Shown: positions 41,101-50,512 of the stretch, in pieces
Layout: every line of letters begins with the position of its first letter
How positions within the stretch are numbered: position 1 is the stretch's first letter
Source of the DNA: Malaya genurostris
Taxonomy: Eukaryota; Arthropoda; Insecta; Diptera; Culicidae
DNA: 64,000 nt
Assembly: GCF_030247185.1 (NCBI RefSeq)
Contig: NC_080572.1
Span: 159,055,580 to 159,119,579, forward strand
Direction: 5' to 3'
Program-made: the position numbers and the translations under genes
Notes under the pieces: generated by a model
What the model saw: the letters and a program-made list of their open reading frames with translations, nothing else
What the model was told of the DNA's origin: nothing
The model's database searches: none

Positions 41101-42898
41101 GATATATTCATTGGATCTACACAACTATTGTTAGACCAATTTTAGCATATGGATGTCTTGTATGGTGGCAGAAAGGAGAAGTCGCGACAGTTCAGTCAAA
41201 GCTAAATCATCTCCAAAGGATGGTCCTAATGGCGATGACAGGAGCATTCACGACAACTCCTACTGCTGCTCTAGAGGCGCTACTGTGCATTAAACCACTA
41301 CATGTGTTCCTAAAACAAGAAGCATTATCTTGTGCATATCGTCTTAAGGTTACAGGGCTTTGGAACAGTAACCCATTAGATTATGCTACCAGCCACACTC
41401 GCTTGTGGTATCAAATGGTTACGTGGGATGAGTATTTACTCGCTCCTAGTGACCTAACTCTCACATGCAGTTTTCCTTTCAAAACATTCAATGTGAGCTA
41501 TCCTTTTCGTGAGGAATGGTTGTCTGGTTGTCTGGAACGACAACTTGATGAACACATAGTTTGTTATACGGACGGTTCTCTGTTGAATGGTCGTGCTGGT
41601 GCTGGTGTCTACTGTCGTGAAATGAGGCTGGAGCAGTCTCATTCACTTGGTAGATACTGTACTGTGTTTCAAGCAGAAATCTACGCGATTCTGTGTGGAG
41701 TACAATCGGCACTTCAGCAGAGGATCTGTGGTAAGCGAATTTATTTTTGTTCCGACAGTCAGGCAGCCTTAAAAGCACTCAGTTCGAATGACTCACGGTC
41801 GAATCTAGTGATCGCATGTCGAACTCAAATTGAAGACCTCAGCATTTCAAATGCCGTTTACTTCTTATGGGTACCCGGCCATTCTGGTATTACTGGAAAT
41901 GAATGGGCTGATGAGTTGGCTAGAGCTGGTGCAACGAATGATTTCGTTGGTCCTGAACCAGCTTTACCACTTTCAACTAGTTGGATAAAGCACAAGATTC
42001 GTTCTTGGGCTGTATCCAAACATGCCAGCTACTGGCGCAGCTTGCAAACTTGCGCTCAGACAAAAGCATTTCTACCAGATTTAAATCTGAAAATGTCAAA
42101 GTGTCTACTGCATTTCTCCAAGCATCATTGCAGTATTCTGGTCAGAGCTCTGACTGGACATTGCAAACTCAATTATCACATGGCTACTATTCAACGTGCT
42201 GAGTATTATTCGTGTGATTTGTGTGAATGCGATTATGGTACTTCATATCATCTGATATGTAACTGTCCCGCATTGACGCAGCTACGTATCCGGGTTTTTG
42301 GTTCTCCATACATGGTTGAGTCTGTGTATGCGGAGCTAAAATTGAAGGATATTCTCTCGTTTCTTACCCAATGTGGTAAGGAGCTATAGTCAGAAGGGTT
42401 CATCGTTCTTCCTGGAGTGAATGAATCCCTTCTGTATTTACCTTAAATAGGGTTTAGCAGATTGTTTGGCATCTTTTAGGGGTGCCGAATTTACTTCTGC
42501 TCGTACATACTGCGAATCGTTCTGCATTCTTCCGGGAGTGCAGAATGGTGTCGCTTTTGTAAGATCTTCAAATCCTCTCGGGGGTTGGAGGTTTTATTAA
42601 CAGCGGACTGTTCGGGACCTCGTAGAGGTTCAGAATTTACTTCTGCTTCCACTAAATGTGATTCTCAGCGGATTGTTCGGCATCCCTTAGGGGTGCATAA
42701 TTTACTTCTGCTTTTATGTGTTTTTGTGTCGTCAATTTTTCCCATCCTCCTAGTCCAACCCTTACCATTTCGTTTCAATCCGTCCCTCTTATATATCGGG
42801 AAAATGATGCTAAAAACAAATTGATGGCAAGGCACAAATCTCCAAATATCAAGGGGAACGTGCCATTTGAGCCAATTTGTTCTGATTCCTGATTCCTG
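38199..42898 (+). mobile_element. LOA-like LINE, copy 2, longest copy with intact ORF
   Basis: At 4700 bp this copy extends further 5' than the others, with a 540-bp leader that begins CTGCTCGGCCATTTTTCGGC and repeats GGCTGCTCGGCCAT at once. The leader has a short frame (38232-38456) whose product MEVDHQCQFPSLSS.. is not recognisable as gag. The ORF (38739-42389), 3' UTR and TGATTCC tail are as in copy 1. It is flanked by a 186-bp target duplication. Confidence 0.9.
38739..42389 (+). CDS. LOA-like LINE polyprotein, copy 2
   Basis: This 1216-residue intact frame differs from copy 1 at seven residues that I could count by eye (Arg/Lys, Tyr/His, Phe/Cys, Met/Ile, Ser/Tyr, Ile/Lys, Ile/Thr), none in a catalytic motif, so about 99.4 percent identity. 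Endonuclease, RT (FADD), RNase H and the C-terminal Cys/His cluster are all present as described for 31980-35630. Two intact, almost identical copies 6.8 kb apart suggest that the family transposed recently. The absence of ORF1 also holds for this copy, the one with the longest 5' end. Confidence 0.9.
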   Translation: MIMVRVAQINLQHKRTATMNLSRLLQEGKASLALVQEPYFQKGNFYVGKLLNPVFVAFNKTGMTNPREMPRACILANSALDVSLISELTTRDICAVTVGMTTDGIDRKYVYCSAYLPHNQPSPSDDFKKVVSYCCKSDLPLVIGSDINAHHIIWGSTDINSRGSDMMEFVSSTNLHIVNAGNRPTFARSGREEVLDVTLCSDRIAHELVNWLVSDELEPSLSDHKYIFFDHSNVKFDIITYRNPKSTNWDLYEEGLATRFYGYQPTIETPIDLENVVDETNSLIVAAYEEACPLRIVRATRGTPWWNAELARLRKLCRRAWNHRRKNGSEAFVLARRAYKNALRSSERSGWKSLCTNVSSLNEASRLNKLLSKSKDFNVSFLRTSDGEHLSDEGDVLHYLFNTHFPGCMDPSPTALPETFSGSYDSWALARSVVTIESVKWAVESFAPYKSPGKDGVFPVLLQKGYEHCKHVLKKILTFSLATGYIPRAWQEIIVKFIPKGGRDTYEEAKSFRPISLSSFLLKTVERIVDHYIRNVSLGLHPLHGMQHAYQRGKSTTTLLHDVVYNIEKAFSQKQSCLGVFLDIEGAFDNVSFNSILEAARGHGIPSSITNWIHAMLSNRLLCSSLRQAEIRKLSVCGCPQGGVLSPLLWNLVADGLLRKLNNLGFPTYGFADDYHILMTGISINTLFDLMQQALRSVEQWCCQVGLSVNPGKTSMVLFTHRRIITGARPLQFFGSEVTVVEQVKYVGVILDSKLNWSAHIDFRIKRACMAFGQCRRAFGKSWGLKPRYIHWIYTTIVRPILAYGCLVWWQKGEVATVQSKLNHLQRMVLMAMTGAFTTTPTAALEALLCIKPLHVFLKQEALSCAYRLKVTGLWNSNPLDYATSHTRLWYQMVTWDEYLLAPSDLTLTCSFPFKTFNVSYPFREEWLSGCLERQLDEHIVCYTDGSLLNGRAGAGVYCREMRLEQSHSLGRYCTVFQAEIYAILCGVQSALQQRICGKRIYFCSDSQAALKALSSNDSRSNLVIACRTQIEDLSISNAVYFLWVPGHSGITGNEWADELARAGATNDFVGPEPALPLSTSWIKHKIRSWAVSKHASYWRSLQTCAQTKAFLPDLNLKMSKCLLHFSKHHCSILVRALTGHCKLNYHMATIQRAEYYSCDLCECDYGTSYHLICNCPALTQLRIRVFGSPYMVESVYAELKLKDILSFLTQCGKEL

Positions 42899-43084
42899 AC
42901 AATCTCGACGTAATTTTTCGACGTTGTTCTGCTGAAAGTCCACGCATTAAGAAACAAACTAATGAAAACGAATATACAACTGCAATATACAAGTGGTTAG
43001 AGAAGAGTATAAACAACAGGACGCAGCCATAAAAATTGTCTTTACAGAGAATGAACCTACCCGAGCGTCTGTTCCCCATGTTGG
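42899..43084. repeat. Right copy of 186-bp target-site duplication
   Basis: Matches 38013-38198; see that entry. Confidence 0.9.
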
Positions 43085-43274
43085 GGCGGGTGGAAACAAC
43101 GTCTGCTCTCCGTATGATGTGTCAGTGTGGGACTTTAAACAGTGCTGACACGATGGCCCTTCGGCTAGAAAGGAGGTTGGTGTAGCCGAGAACACATGTT
43201 ACGCACAATCAAGGCAGAAATACGACTCGGAATAATCGGCAAAGACCTACGCAACCAACAAAGGACTACGATTG

Positions 43275-44552
43275 CACAGTGGTCCGGATCCACAATTTAG
43301 GGGGACAAAAACATTTGTGGCTTAGCCTTATACTTTAGAGCTATGATGTCTTCAGAACAAATGATCAGTGAAAGATAAGCCATATTTTGAAGCATATGGT
43401 ATTAGGGTGGTTCTAATTATTAGGGTGATTCAAAAATTATTTTCCGTGTGTGTTGAGATAGAGGACTGCATCCTTCGGCAAAATTTTAGGAAAACTTATA
43501 TCAAGCAACTTTGCCGAAAACACTATTGCAGTATCTCTAACGGTTTTACTGTTACAGCTATTTTAATAGATCAACTTAGGGTGTTCCTAAAAAAATCAGA
43601 TTTTTTGCTCTAGCTTTCTTAATATTCACTTCTCGATTTTGGTACAGGTACAGTAAGGAAGCGCAAGAGAATCGAAATAAATCAATTCGCAAGTATAGGC
43701 AATTCCATCCGCAGAACTTCAATCGTTTAGTGAATCTAGAGGATGTATTCAAACGATTTCTTTTAACGTCTGATCCTGTAATAGCATTATCGAATAGAGT
43801 AACAACCAACGTGAGTGTACACCATCTTTCCGATTATGCAGCTGAATTAACATTTTTAATTTTAACACGCTAGAAGACAGCAATACCTTATTTTAATATG
43901 TATAGCTAATAAATGTCTTACATGAAAGAGCATTTTTCAATGAAAAAACCCAATTTAAAAAATATCTCCTCCGCCATTTTTTCTATAAACATGCTCGAAA
44001 GTATTTTCTATCAAATGAAACAAACCGATTTTTTTTTCGTTTGCTCCAATGTTAGATATAGCAGTTTAAAAATGATATGTTTTTGAACTAGTTTTGCTCA
44101 TAACTTCGGTTCAGAAAACGCTACCTGAATGCGCTAGTCATGAAAAAATTGGTTTCAACAAACTCTAAAAGATATTTAAAGACACCAAAATCGAGAAGTG
44201 AATATTAAGAAAGCTAGAGCAAAAAATCTGATTTTTTTAGGAACATCCTAAGTTGATCTATTAAAATAGCTGTAACAGTAAAACCGTTAGAGATACTACA
44301 ATAGTGTTTTCGGCAAAGTTGCTTGATATAAGTTTTCCTACAATTTTGCCGAAGAATGCAGTCCTCTATCTCAACACATACGGAAAATAATTTTTGCATC
44401 ACCCTAATAATTAGAACCACCCTAATACCATATGCTTCAAAATATGGCTTATTTTTCACTGATCATTTGTTCCGAAGACATCATAGCTCTAAAGTATAAG
44501 GTTAAGCCACAAATGTTTTTGTCCCCCTAAATTGTGGATCCGGACCACTGTG
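43275..44552. mobile_element. Transib-like element with 368-bp inverted arms
   Basis: The termini read CACAGTGGTCCGGATCCAC and are flanked by 5-bp duplications GATTG (43270-43274 and 44553-44557). The arms 43275-43642 and 44185-44552 are inverted copies with scattered mismatches. A 5-bp TSD with CAC-starting termini is the Transib pattern, and the first seven bases equal the RSS heptamer CACAGTG. The interior (43643-44184) has a short coding remnant resembling the end of Transib/RAG1 proteins (43649-43873) and non-coding sequence homologous to 7144-7490. Confidence 0.75.
43649..43873 (+). pseudogene. Transib/RAG1-like transposase C-terminal remnant
   Basis: A frame of 74 codons ending in TAG reads YSKEAQENRNKSIRKYRQF and continues with NLEDVFKRFLLTSDPVIAL. 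From memory, Transib transposases and the RAG1 core share a C-terminal segment in which a catalytic Glu is followed by an Asn-Lys pair, a basic RxxR helix and an acidic ED/ND turn. The fragment keeps that arrangement, but the residue at the expected Glu position after Ser appears to be Lys (SKEAQ). The rest of the transposase is gone; what lies upstream is inverted-arm sequence. The identification is motif-level only. Confidence 0.5.
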
Positions 44553-46025
44553 GATTGGAAGCTTGGCACATGGAACTGCAAATCGCTTGGCTTCCCAAGA
44601 CACAACCAAATGCTGCATGATCAGCTTCAAATCCGCGGCTTCAATATCGTAGCACTGTAGGAACTTTGTTGGACGGGACAGAAGGTGTGAAAAAGTGGGC
44701 ATCGAGCAGCTACTTTGTACTAGAGCTGTGGCACAACCAGTGTTCTAGGAACGGGCAAGATACGCCAGCGCGTGATTGGGTAGCAGCCAATCAGTGATAG
44801 GATGTGCGTATTGAAGATCAAGGTCCGTTTCTTCAATTACACTGAAGTCTTTTTTCTGCGAATTTACGTACCGCATAAAAAACAGCATAAAAAAAGTCGC
44901 ATAAAAAACCGCATAAAAAAAGACCTTAGCAAGTCATTTTTTATACGAGTTTACGTACCGCATAAAAAAATCGCATAACTCTGAAAATTCGCATAAAAAA
45001 CGGAAAACTGAAAATTCGCATAAAAACCGCATAATTCTGAAACTTCGCATAAAAAATCGCACAAAAAACGCATAAAAATACCTTAGACGAAATCAGATGA
45101 CGAGAAGGAAGCATTTTATGCGCAGCTGGAATGAATCGACGACAACTGTTCATGGCGGGATGTAAAACTCGTCATCGGCTACATCAATACTCAGGTAGGC
45201 CGGGAGGCAGCGTACAGGCTCATGATCGGGCTGGAGAGCCTGCACGCGGTAACAAACGACAACGGCCAACGATGCGTAAACTTTGCAGCAAAGATATCCA
45301 CAAAGCCACCTGGAGATCACATGATCAACATACAGAAATCAAATCGAACCCGTTCTCATCGACGGGCGATTCTTCTTCGACGTCATCAATGGCCGCACTT
45401 ACCGCTATGCCAACATTGATTCTGACCATTACCTTGTCGCGGTTTGTATGCGCTCAAAACTTTCGATGGTGCACAATACTTGTCGCACAGGAACGCCGGC
45501 ACTCAATCTCGAGCATCTACGTAGCGTTCGTACTGCAGAGGAATACACGCAACAACTGGAGCTAGTGCTACCAGCGGAAGAGCAGCTTGGCGCAACGACT
45601 CTTGAAGACGGCTGGAGGAACATAAGGCCCGCCGTGAGTAGCACTGCTGCAACCATACTAGGTACGAAGTTATCGAATCGAGGAAATGACTGGTTCGACG
45701 GCGAATGTCAGCAGTTGGTCGAATAGCAGAGTGCAGCAAAGGTAAGGATGATGCAATACTGCACGAGAGCGAACAAGGAACGACACAGACAGGCGCGGAA
45801 CAGACAGAACACGGTTTTCTGAGGGAAAAAGCGCCACCAGGAAGACCAAGATCGCGAAGCGATGGAACAGCTGTATCGCGCAAATGACACACGGAAGTTC
45901 TATGAGAAGGTGAACTGCTCACGTAGAGGCTGCACGCTACAGGCCGAAATGTGCAGAGATACCAGTGGTAAGCTTCTCACGAACGAACGTGAGGTTATCG
46001 ACAGGTGGAAGGTGAAATGGTGAAA
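44553..46025 (+). pseudogene. RTE-like ORF, endonuclease and linker, broken
   Basis: The endonuclease start is recognisable as KLGTWNCKSLGFPRHNQML at 44560-44620, followed by in-frame stops, and RVIGWQPISDRMCVL near 44773-44820. After the minisatellite at 44842-45090 it resumes with DVKLVIGYINTQVGREAAYR (canonical GDMNAQ changed to GYINTQ, which loses the acidic residue) and NDNGQRCVNFAA. The linker follows: LRSVRTAEEYTQQLELVLPA, GWRNIRPAVSSTA and NDWFDGECQQLVE, with frame changes. The cysteine-rich DNCSWRD is probably drift. Confidence 0.7.
44842..45090. repeat. CGCATAAAAAA minisatellite-like insertion
   Basis: Units such as ACCGCATAAAAAA, TCGCATAAAAAA and AAAATTCGCATAAAAA recur about a dozen times. 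The long 12-17 bp units ACGTACCGCATAAAAAA occur twice (44867 and 44950). The block interrupts the RTE endonuclease reading frame. Confidence 0.7.
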
Positions 46026-46054
46026 TACAAGAGAACGACACAGACAGGTGCGGC

Positions 46055-46389
46055 ATTGTCCGGATAAACTGACGCGATTGGTCAAAGCAACGATGGATAG
46101 AGTGATGTGCGACGTCCGAGTATCTGTGACGCTCTCGAGTTCCTTCGAATCTCGGAGAGGGATACCGCAAGGTGATGGACTCTCTTGTATCTTGTTCAAT
46201 ATTGCATTGGAAGGTGTGATTCGAAGAGCGAGAATCGACACGAGTGGCACGATCTTCCGAAAGTCCGTACAACTCTTTGGCTTCGCTGACGATATTGATT
46301 TTGTGACACCTAACCTTGAGAAGATGACGGAAACATACATCGGACTGAAAACTGAAGCTAGGCGTATCAGACTGGCCATAAATGCGTAA
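46055..46389 (+). pseudogene. RTE-like RT fragment
   Basis: PDKLTRLVKATMDRVMC, RRGIPQGDGLSCILFN and LFGFADDIDFV (catalytic Asp pair) and TEARRIRLAINA match 15880-16215 in the other copy almost residue for residue. The part with the first catalytic Asp is deleted, and the frame ends in a stop at 46387 just before a different LINE fragment. Confidence 0.75.
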
Positions 46390-47290
46390 AAAACCATGCG
46401 ATGTTCACTTCTTGGACCTGGATGTTTTTTGGTGGATTTAGCAACCGCTGGGTGTTCCGGTGTGGGAAGATAATAACCTGTGTCTTGGAAGCATTCACGA
46501 GAATCTTCTAGTCCGACAGGTGGCTGGTGTAGCAGTCCATTCCTTTCTGAAGATTGCTTGTTAGTTAGTTAACCACTCGGCCGCTGTACGACAATGATGA
46601 ATCACCGGCGAAAAATGAACTTTTCCCATTCCGAGGAAGAACCGGGGCATCGGCGATGAATATATTGTACAGAACACGCCCAAGGTTGCTTCCCTGGGGG
46701 ACACCGGCTGGAACGTCGAGCTCGTCCGAAAGCGTTTTTTGGAGGCTACGCTGTTTCAGATAACTGTTAACTATTTTAACAAAATACATTGGAAAGTTGA
46801 AGGCAACCAATTTATGGATGAAGCCATTATGCTTTATCATTTGTCACACGAAGCAGTTGGTGCACTGTCGAGTGACCTTTAAGGAAGCCAAATTGTTCAT
46901 CCGGGAGAATGCGGTGATCATCCACATGCATGAAAATGCGACTGTAGATGGAGCGTTGATACAGTTCCTGAGTGAAGACAGTAAGGTCGATAGCTTGACG
47001 GTTATGTCGGATCTTTTCCGGGCTTAAGGGTAGGAATAACTTTCGCAAGATCCCATTGCGACGGGAAATAGCTCAAGGTGAAGCAACTGTTGAAAATTTT
47101 ACAGAGCAACTCCAAAGATTTGGGACCCAGTTTTTCCAGGATAACTTTGGAAAGCACATCAAAACCGGGTGCCTTTATATTTCGAGTGAATCTGATGTTT
47201 TTCTTCATTTCATCAACGATAATGCGAGCTTAGGCGAAACTTCGACGGTAGCACGATCAGTATTCAAGATTGGCTCCTGGACTTAGTCCT
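46390..47290 (-). pseudogene. Juan/jockey-type LINE, RT fragment
   Basis: Read right to left: APGFDVLSKVILEKLGPKSL, SYFPSQWDLAKVIPTLKPGK (47002-47208), then after a frame change FMHVDDHRILPDEQFGFLKG and HSTVHQLLRVTND (46827-47048), then NFPMYFVKIVNSYLKQRS, VPAGVPQGSNLGRVLYNIF and FFAGDSSLSYSG (46565-46840), where the usual FADD is degenerate. The C-terminal stretch 46400-46560 is also recognisable as residues but carries stops. Both ends are truncated. Confidence 0.75.
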
Positions 47291-47397
47291 CTTTCAGACT
47301 GACGATATTGATACCGAGACAGTGCGACGATTTAAGGGACGGGTAGGGTCTAATGCTTTTTAAAAAACATTTAAATTTTTTCTTTGTATTTGTAAAA

Positions 47398-47687
47398 CAT
47401 TTCAAGAATACTCTTTGCAATTTTCAAGGCTATTGGAACAAAACTCAGCAAGTTATAGGCCTTAATCTTTGCTTATTTCATACTGCGAAGAAATGAGAGT
47501 TTGACTTCGAAACTTGACAAAACATTCTTGAAATGTTTCAAACATTTCAAGAATACTCATTGCAATTTTCAAGGCTATTGGAACAAAACTCAGCAAGTTA
47601 TAGGCCTTTATCTTTGCTTATTTCATACTGCGAAGAAATGAGAGTTTGACTTCGAAACTTGACAAAACATTCTTGAAATGTTTCATT
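47398..47687. repeat. Head-to-tail dimer of a 145-bp unit with inverted ends
   Basis: The unit begins ACATTTCAAGAATACTC and ends with ATTCTTGAAATGTTTC, so each monomer has ~13-bp inverted termini. The second copy follows directly with an offset of 145 bp and about two base differences. The flanks are T- and A-rich. Confidence 0.75.
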
Positions 47688-48409
47688 ATAAAAAAAATAC
47701 AAAAGAAAATAAATATGGTTACTTAAGAATGTTAGAGCCTACGGGTTCCCTTCCCGGGTTGTTTCCTTCGATTTTATTTCGACAAAAAACTTTAAACACG
47801 TTTTTCTTGAAAGTAGGTTTTGAGTAGCAGGACTTTTTGCAAATTTTGCACATACTCTCTACATGTAAAATACCAAACCCTAACGTTTTCTTTTTCGTTT
47901 TTATTACTTTGGGAAGGGTTTACAGCAACAAAATAACTATTTTTTTCACGAAAAATCGTTCTTTTGACTTCAAACAATAAAAAATATTCAAAAAATTAAA
48001 AATAAATCAAACAAAAACGTTGGGGTCTACAGGGTCTGCCATCTAACTTATTTTTGATGTGGAACACATCTTTATTAGGGGTGCAAATCACAAACTACAC
48101 GTAGAAATGTGGTCAGGTTTTAAACACTTACAGCTCAGTCTGTTTTGTATCAATTATTAATATTATTTCATCATTTGATAGGAAATATTTCTACGTATTG
48201 ATTTGAATGTTCATAGCCAAATATTTTGAATTTTATATCATTGAAATGTTGATTAATAGCTAGCAGTGTCCTATTTTGTCTTCAAAAAATCTCCAGCATA
48301 CCGGATTTCCCTGCCATAGTCGACGGTTTTGAAGGAGTAAGCGATGTATCAAAGAGAGAGCATCGCTCTGATTGGTCAATCGATTCAAAAGCGAAGCTGC
48401 TGGAAGCAC

Positions 48410-48460
48410 GCGAATCTATAAATAGAAGCGCAATTAAAGCTAACGTTTCAGTCCGTCTCG
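48410..48460 (+). promoter_or_regulatory. Core-promoter-like TATA and initiator pair
   Basis: CTATAAATAGAAGCGC near 48417 is followed about 30 bp later by TTTCAGTCCG, the arthropod initiator consensus, at the correct spacing. An inverted CCAAT box (ATTGGTCAA) lies at 48379. It could drive the DD41D element or belong to an inserted sequence. Confidence 0.45.
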
Positions 48461-49722
48461 TAGCAAGCTAGAGGTAGGTTGCTGCTAGACAGCAAGAGAG
48501 AAACGCCATAAAACGATTTGAAGCTTTAAAAGCTCCCTGTGCGTATTACATTTCTCTCCATGCTCTCTCGTAAATGTGTAAAAAGACTCAAGATGTGGCC
48601 GGGTGGCCAAGAAAGTTTGATATTTTCGGTTACAAGTTTGATTACATCACATAAAATCCAATAAAGCTACCGCTTGTTTGGCAGCCTTGCTGAGCCGATT
48701 TTATTCCTCTCTCATGTTTCGTTACGTTACCAAGCAGAAATGGTGCCGCCATAGAAACGTACTTGCCATTAGAAAAATAACATTTCCTTAATTTTTATCG
48801 CGACAACATATATGTTTTTATGCACTAATCGCATCTAAACTAAATTATCTAGACATTGTCAGGATAGATTTTTGATCCATGCTTTTGAAGGTGAGATATT
48901 CAATGAACAAGTTGAAAGTTGCCGTTTTCAGCTATGCAACTCTTAGTTCAGAAAAAAAGACTTTCCCGACCGATAAAGTCAAACAATCATTCTGAAATTT
49001 TCATAGAATAATCTAAACTAAATTTCTTAGAGATTGTCTGTTGGGTTTTTTGATATTCGTCACCGTTTCTGAGAAAATCAGATTTGAAGCGTGAAAATAG
49101 CCCTTCAAAACGCCCTAAAACATACTTGTGTCAGCCCTTAATTGGTATGCTCTGATCTTATGTCATGCAAGCTCGGAATTCCATGTTATGTCGTTTCCCC
49201 ATGAGAAATTGACAACTACCCCTGGATAAATTTTGAGTGCTTAAGATTAATTTCTAATTTATATTAGATGAACTCGATTGATAATGAGAAATAGTTTATC
49301 GCTTCAACCGAAATCGCAGAATGGTAGAGAAACTTAACGCTAAAAAAACTGCTTGCATAAAAAACTTGAACACAAGCTTGGCGAAGAGAGGCTTAATTAT
49401 CGAAATCGCAAGTATGTACAAAGATATAATTGCATGCATTTCGGATAATGGTGTGATTTCGTCGGTCATAAAACAAATGCAAATCAAGACAAATGATGTT
49501 CGGTGTTGGTTCGGATTGATTGAACTTTTTGATTGTAGATCATTAGAAATTTTGGTTGCCTTGTTCCACATCAACAGCTCGAACAACCCCATATGGTTGA
49601 TCCTTGTAGTTTTTAACTAGCGGTTATTTCGACATTGGTAACCTCAATGTCACTTCTGATTTGACAGAAACTTAGTTTTATCCGCTGAACCGGAAATGGT
49701 TGTGTATACGCTTTAGGAACGC

Positions 49723-50412
49723 GTGAAAATAGTGCAGTTTTACTTTGAAAATCAGCTTGAAGAAGACGACGATTTTTCCCAAAAAAAAATCATCTTCTCG
49801 GATGAGGCACATTTTCATCTCGGCGAGTATGTTAATAAGCAAAATTGTCGCATCTGGAGGGCGGAAAACCCGCACGATATCATGGAGAAGCCGATGCATT
49901 CTCAGAGAATGACGGTTTGGTGCGGGTTTTGGTCTGGCGGCATCATTGGGCCATTTTTCGTCGAAAATGAGGCAGGAGCCGCCACCACGGTCAATGGCGA
50001 GCGCTACCGCGCCATGATTAGCGATTGGTTCTTCCCGCTACTTGAAGAGAAAGACTTGGACACCATTTGGTTCCAACAAGACGGCGCTCCGTGCCACACA
50101 GCCAACACTACGATCGATCTTCTGCGCACTGTCTTCGAAGATCGAATTATCAGTCCAAATTCGGATGTCGTTTGGCCACCTCGGGGCTCTGATTTGACGC
50201 CGTTAGACTATTGTCTTCGGGGGGCTGTCAAAGATAAGTGTTATGTGGACAAGCCAGAGACAATTCAAGCCTTGAAGGACAACATTCGTGCAGCCATAGC
50301 TGAAATAAAGCTGCATACAATCGAAAATGTACTAAAAAACTGGACCGACCGTATGGCGTACTGCAATGCCAGCCGAGGCAGCCATTTGAATGAAATTATA
50401 TTCCACAATTAA
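49723..50412 (+). pseudogene. DD41D transposase, catalytic part
   Basis: The 229-residue frame has its first Asp in FSDEAHFHLGEYVNKQN, the second in WFQQDGAPCH and the third in LTPLDYCLRG, with 41 residues between the last two. It ends with LNEIIFHN. It is homologous to, but clearly diverged from, the 2437-3096 protein, so the two are different families of the same type. The N-terminal DNA-binding region is not readable upstream; in-frame stops appear before 49723. The third-Asp motif has CLRG where FLWG is usual. Confidence 0.8.
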
Positions 50413-50512
50413 CCGGAAGGATTGTACTTTAATATGAAAAAATAATTTTTGGAATCGGATGAACCGTTTGTGTTTTATTGCATGTTAAAAATAAGTTACA
50501 TGGCGGACCCTG

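Larger units (their letters stand above)
43085..46389 (+). mobile_element. RTE-like LINE, broken second copy
   Basis: Pieces of an RTE-like LINE of the same family as 12460-20106 occur in order: 5' leader (43085-43274), endonuclease start (44553-44841), a repeat insertion (44842-45090), endonuclease end and linker (45091-46025), and an RT piece (46055-46389). A Transib-like element splits the leader. Upstream it abuts the duplicated DD37E sequence at GGCGGGTGGAAACAACG. Its 3' end is replaced by a Juan-like LINE fragment in opposite orientation. Confidence 0.75.
48030..50512 (+). mobile_element. DD41D Tc1/mariner-type element, second copy
   Basis: The terminal repeats are CAGGGTCTGCCATCTAACTT (left) and its inverse AAGTTACATGGCGGACCCTG (right), flanked by TA (48028-48029 and 50513-50514). 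The transposase C-terminal core lies at 49723-50412, near the right end. The 1.6 kb between the left end and the transposase is longer than such elements need and mostly non-coding, so it may hold another insertion or rearranged sequence. Confidence 0.7.

Noticed and set aside
31621..42898. The two near-identical 4.5-kb blocks as a segmental duplication
   Set aside because: Each copy ends at its own element boundary and has its own, different target duplication; the flanking sequences are unrelated.
45503..46397. Minus-strand frames of 110-165 codons over the RTE fragment
   Set aside because: The forward strand encodes recognisable RTE residues there; the reverse frames have none.
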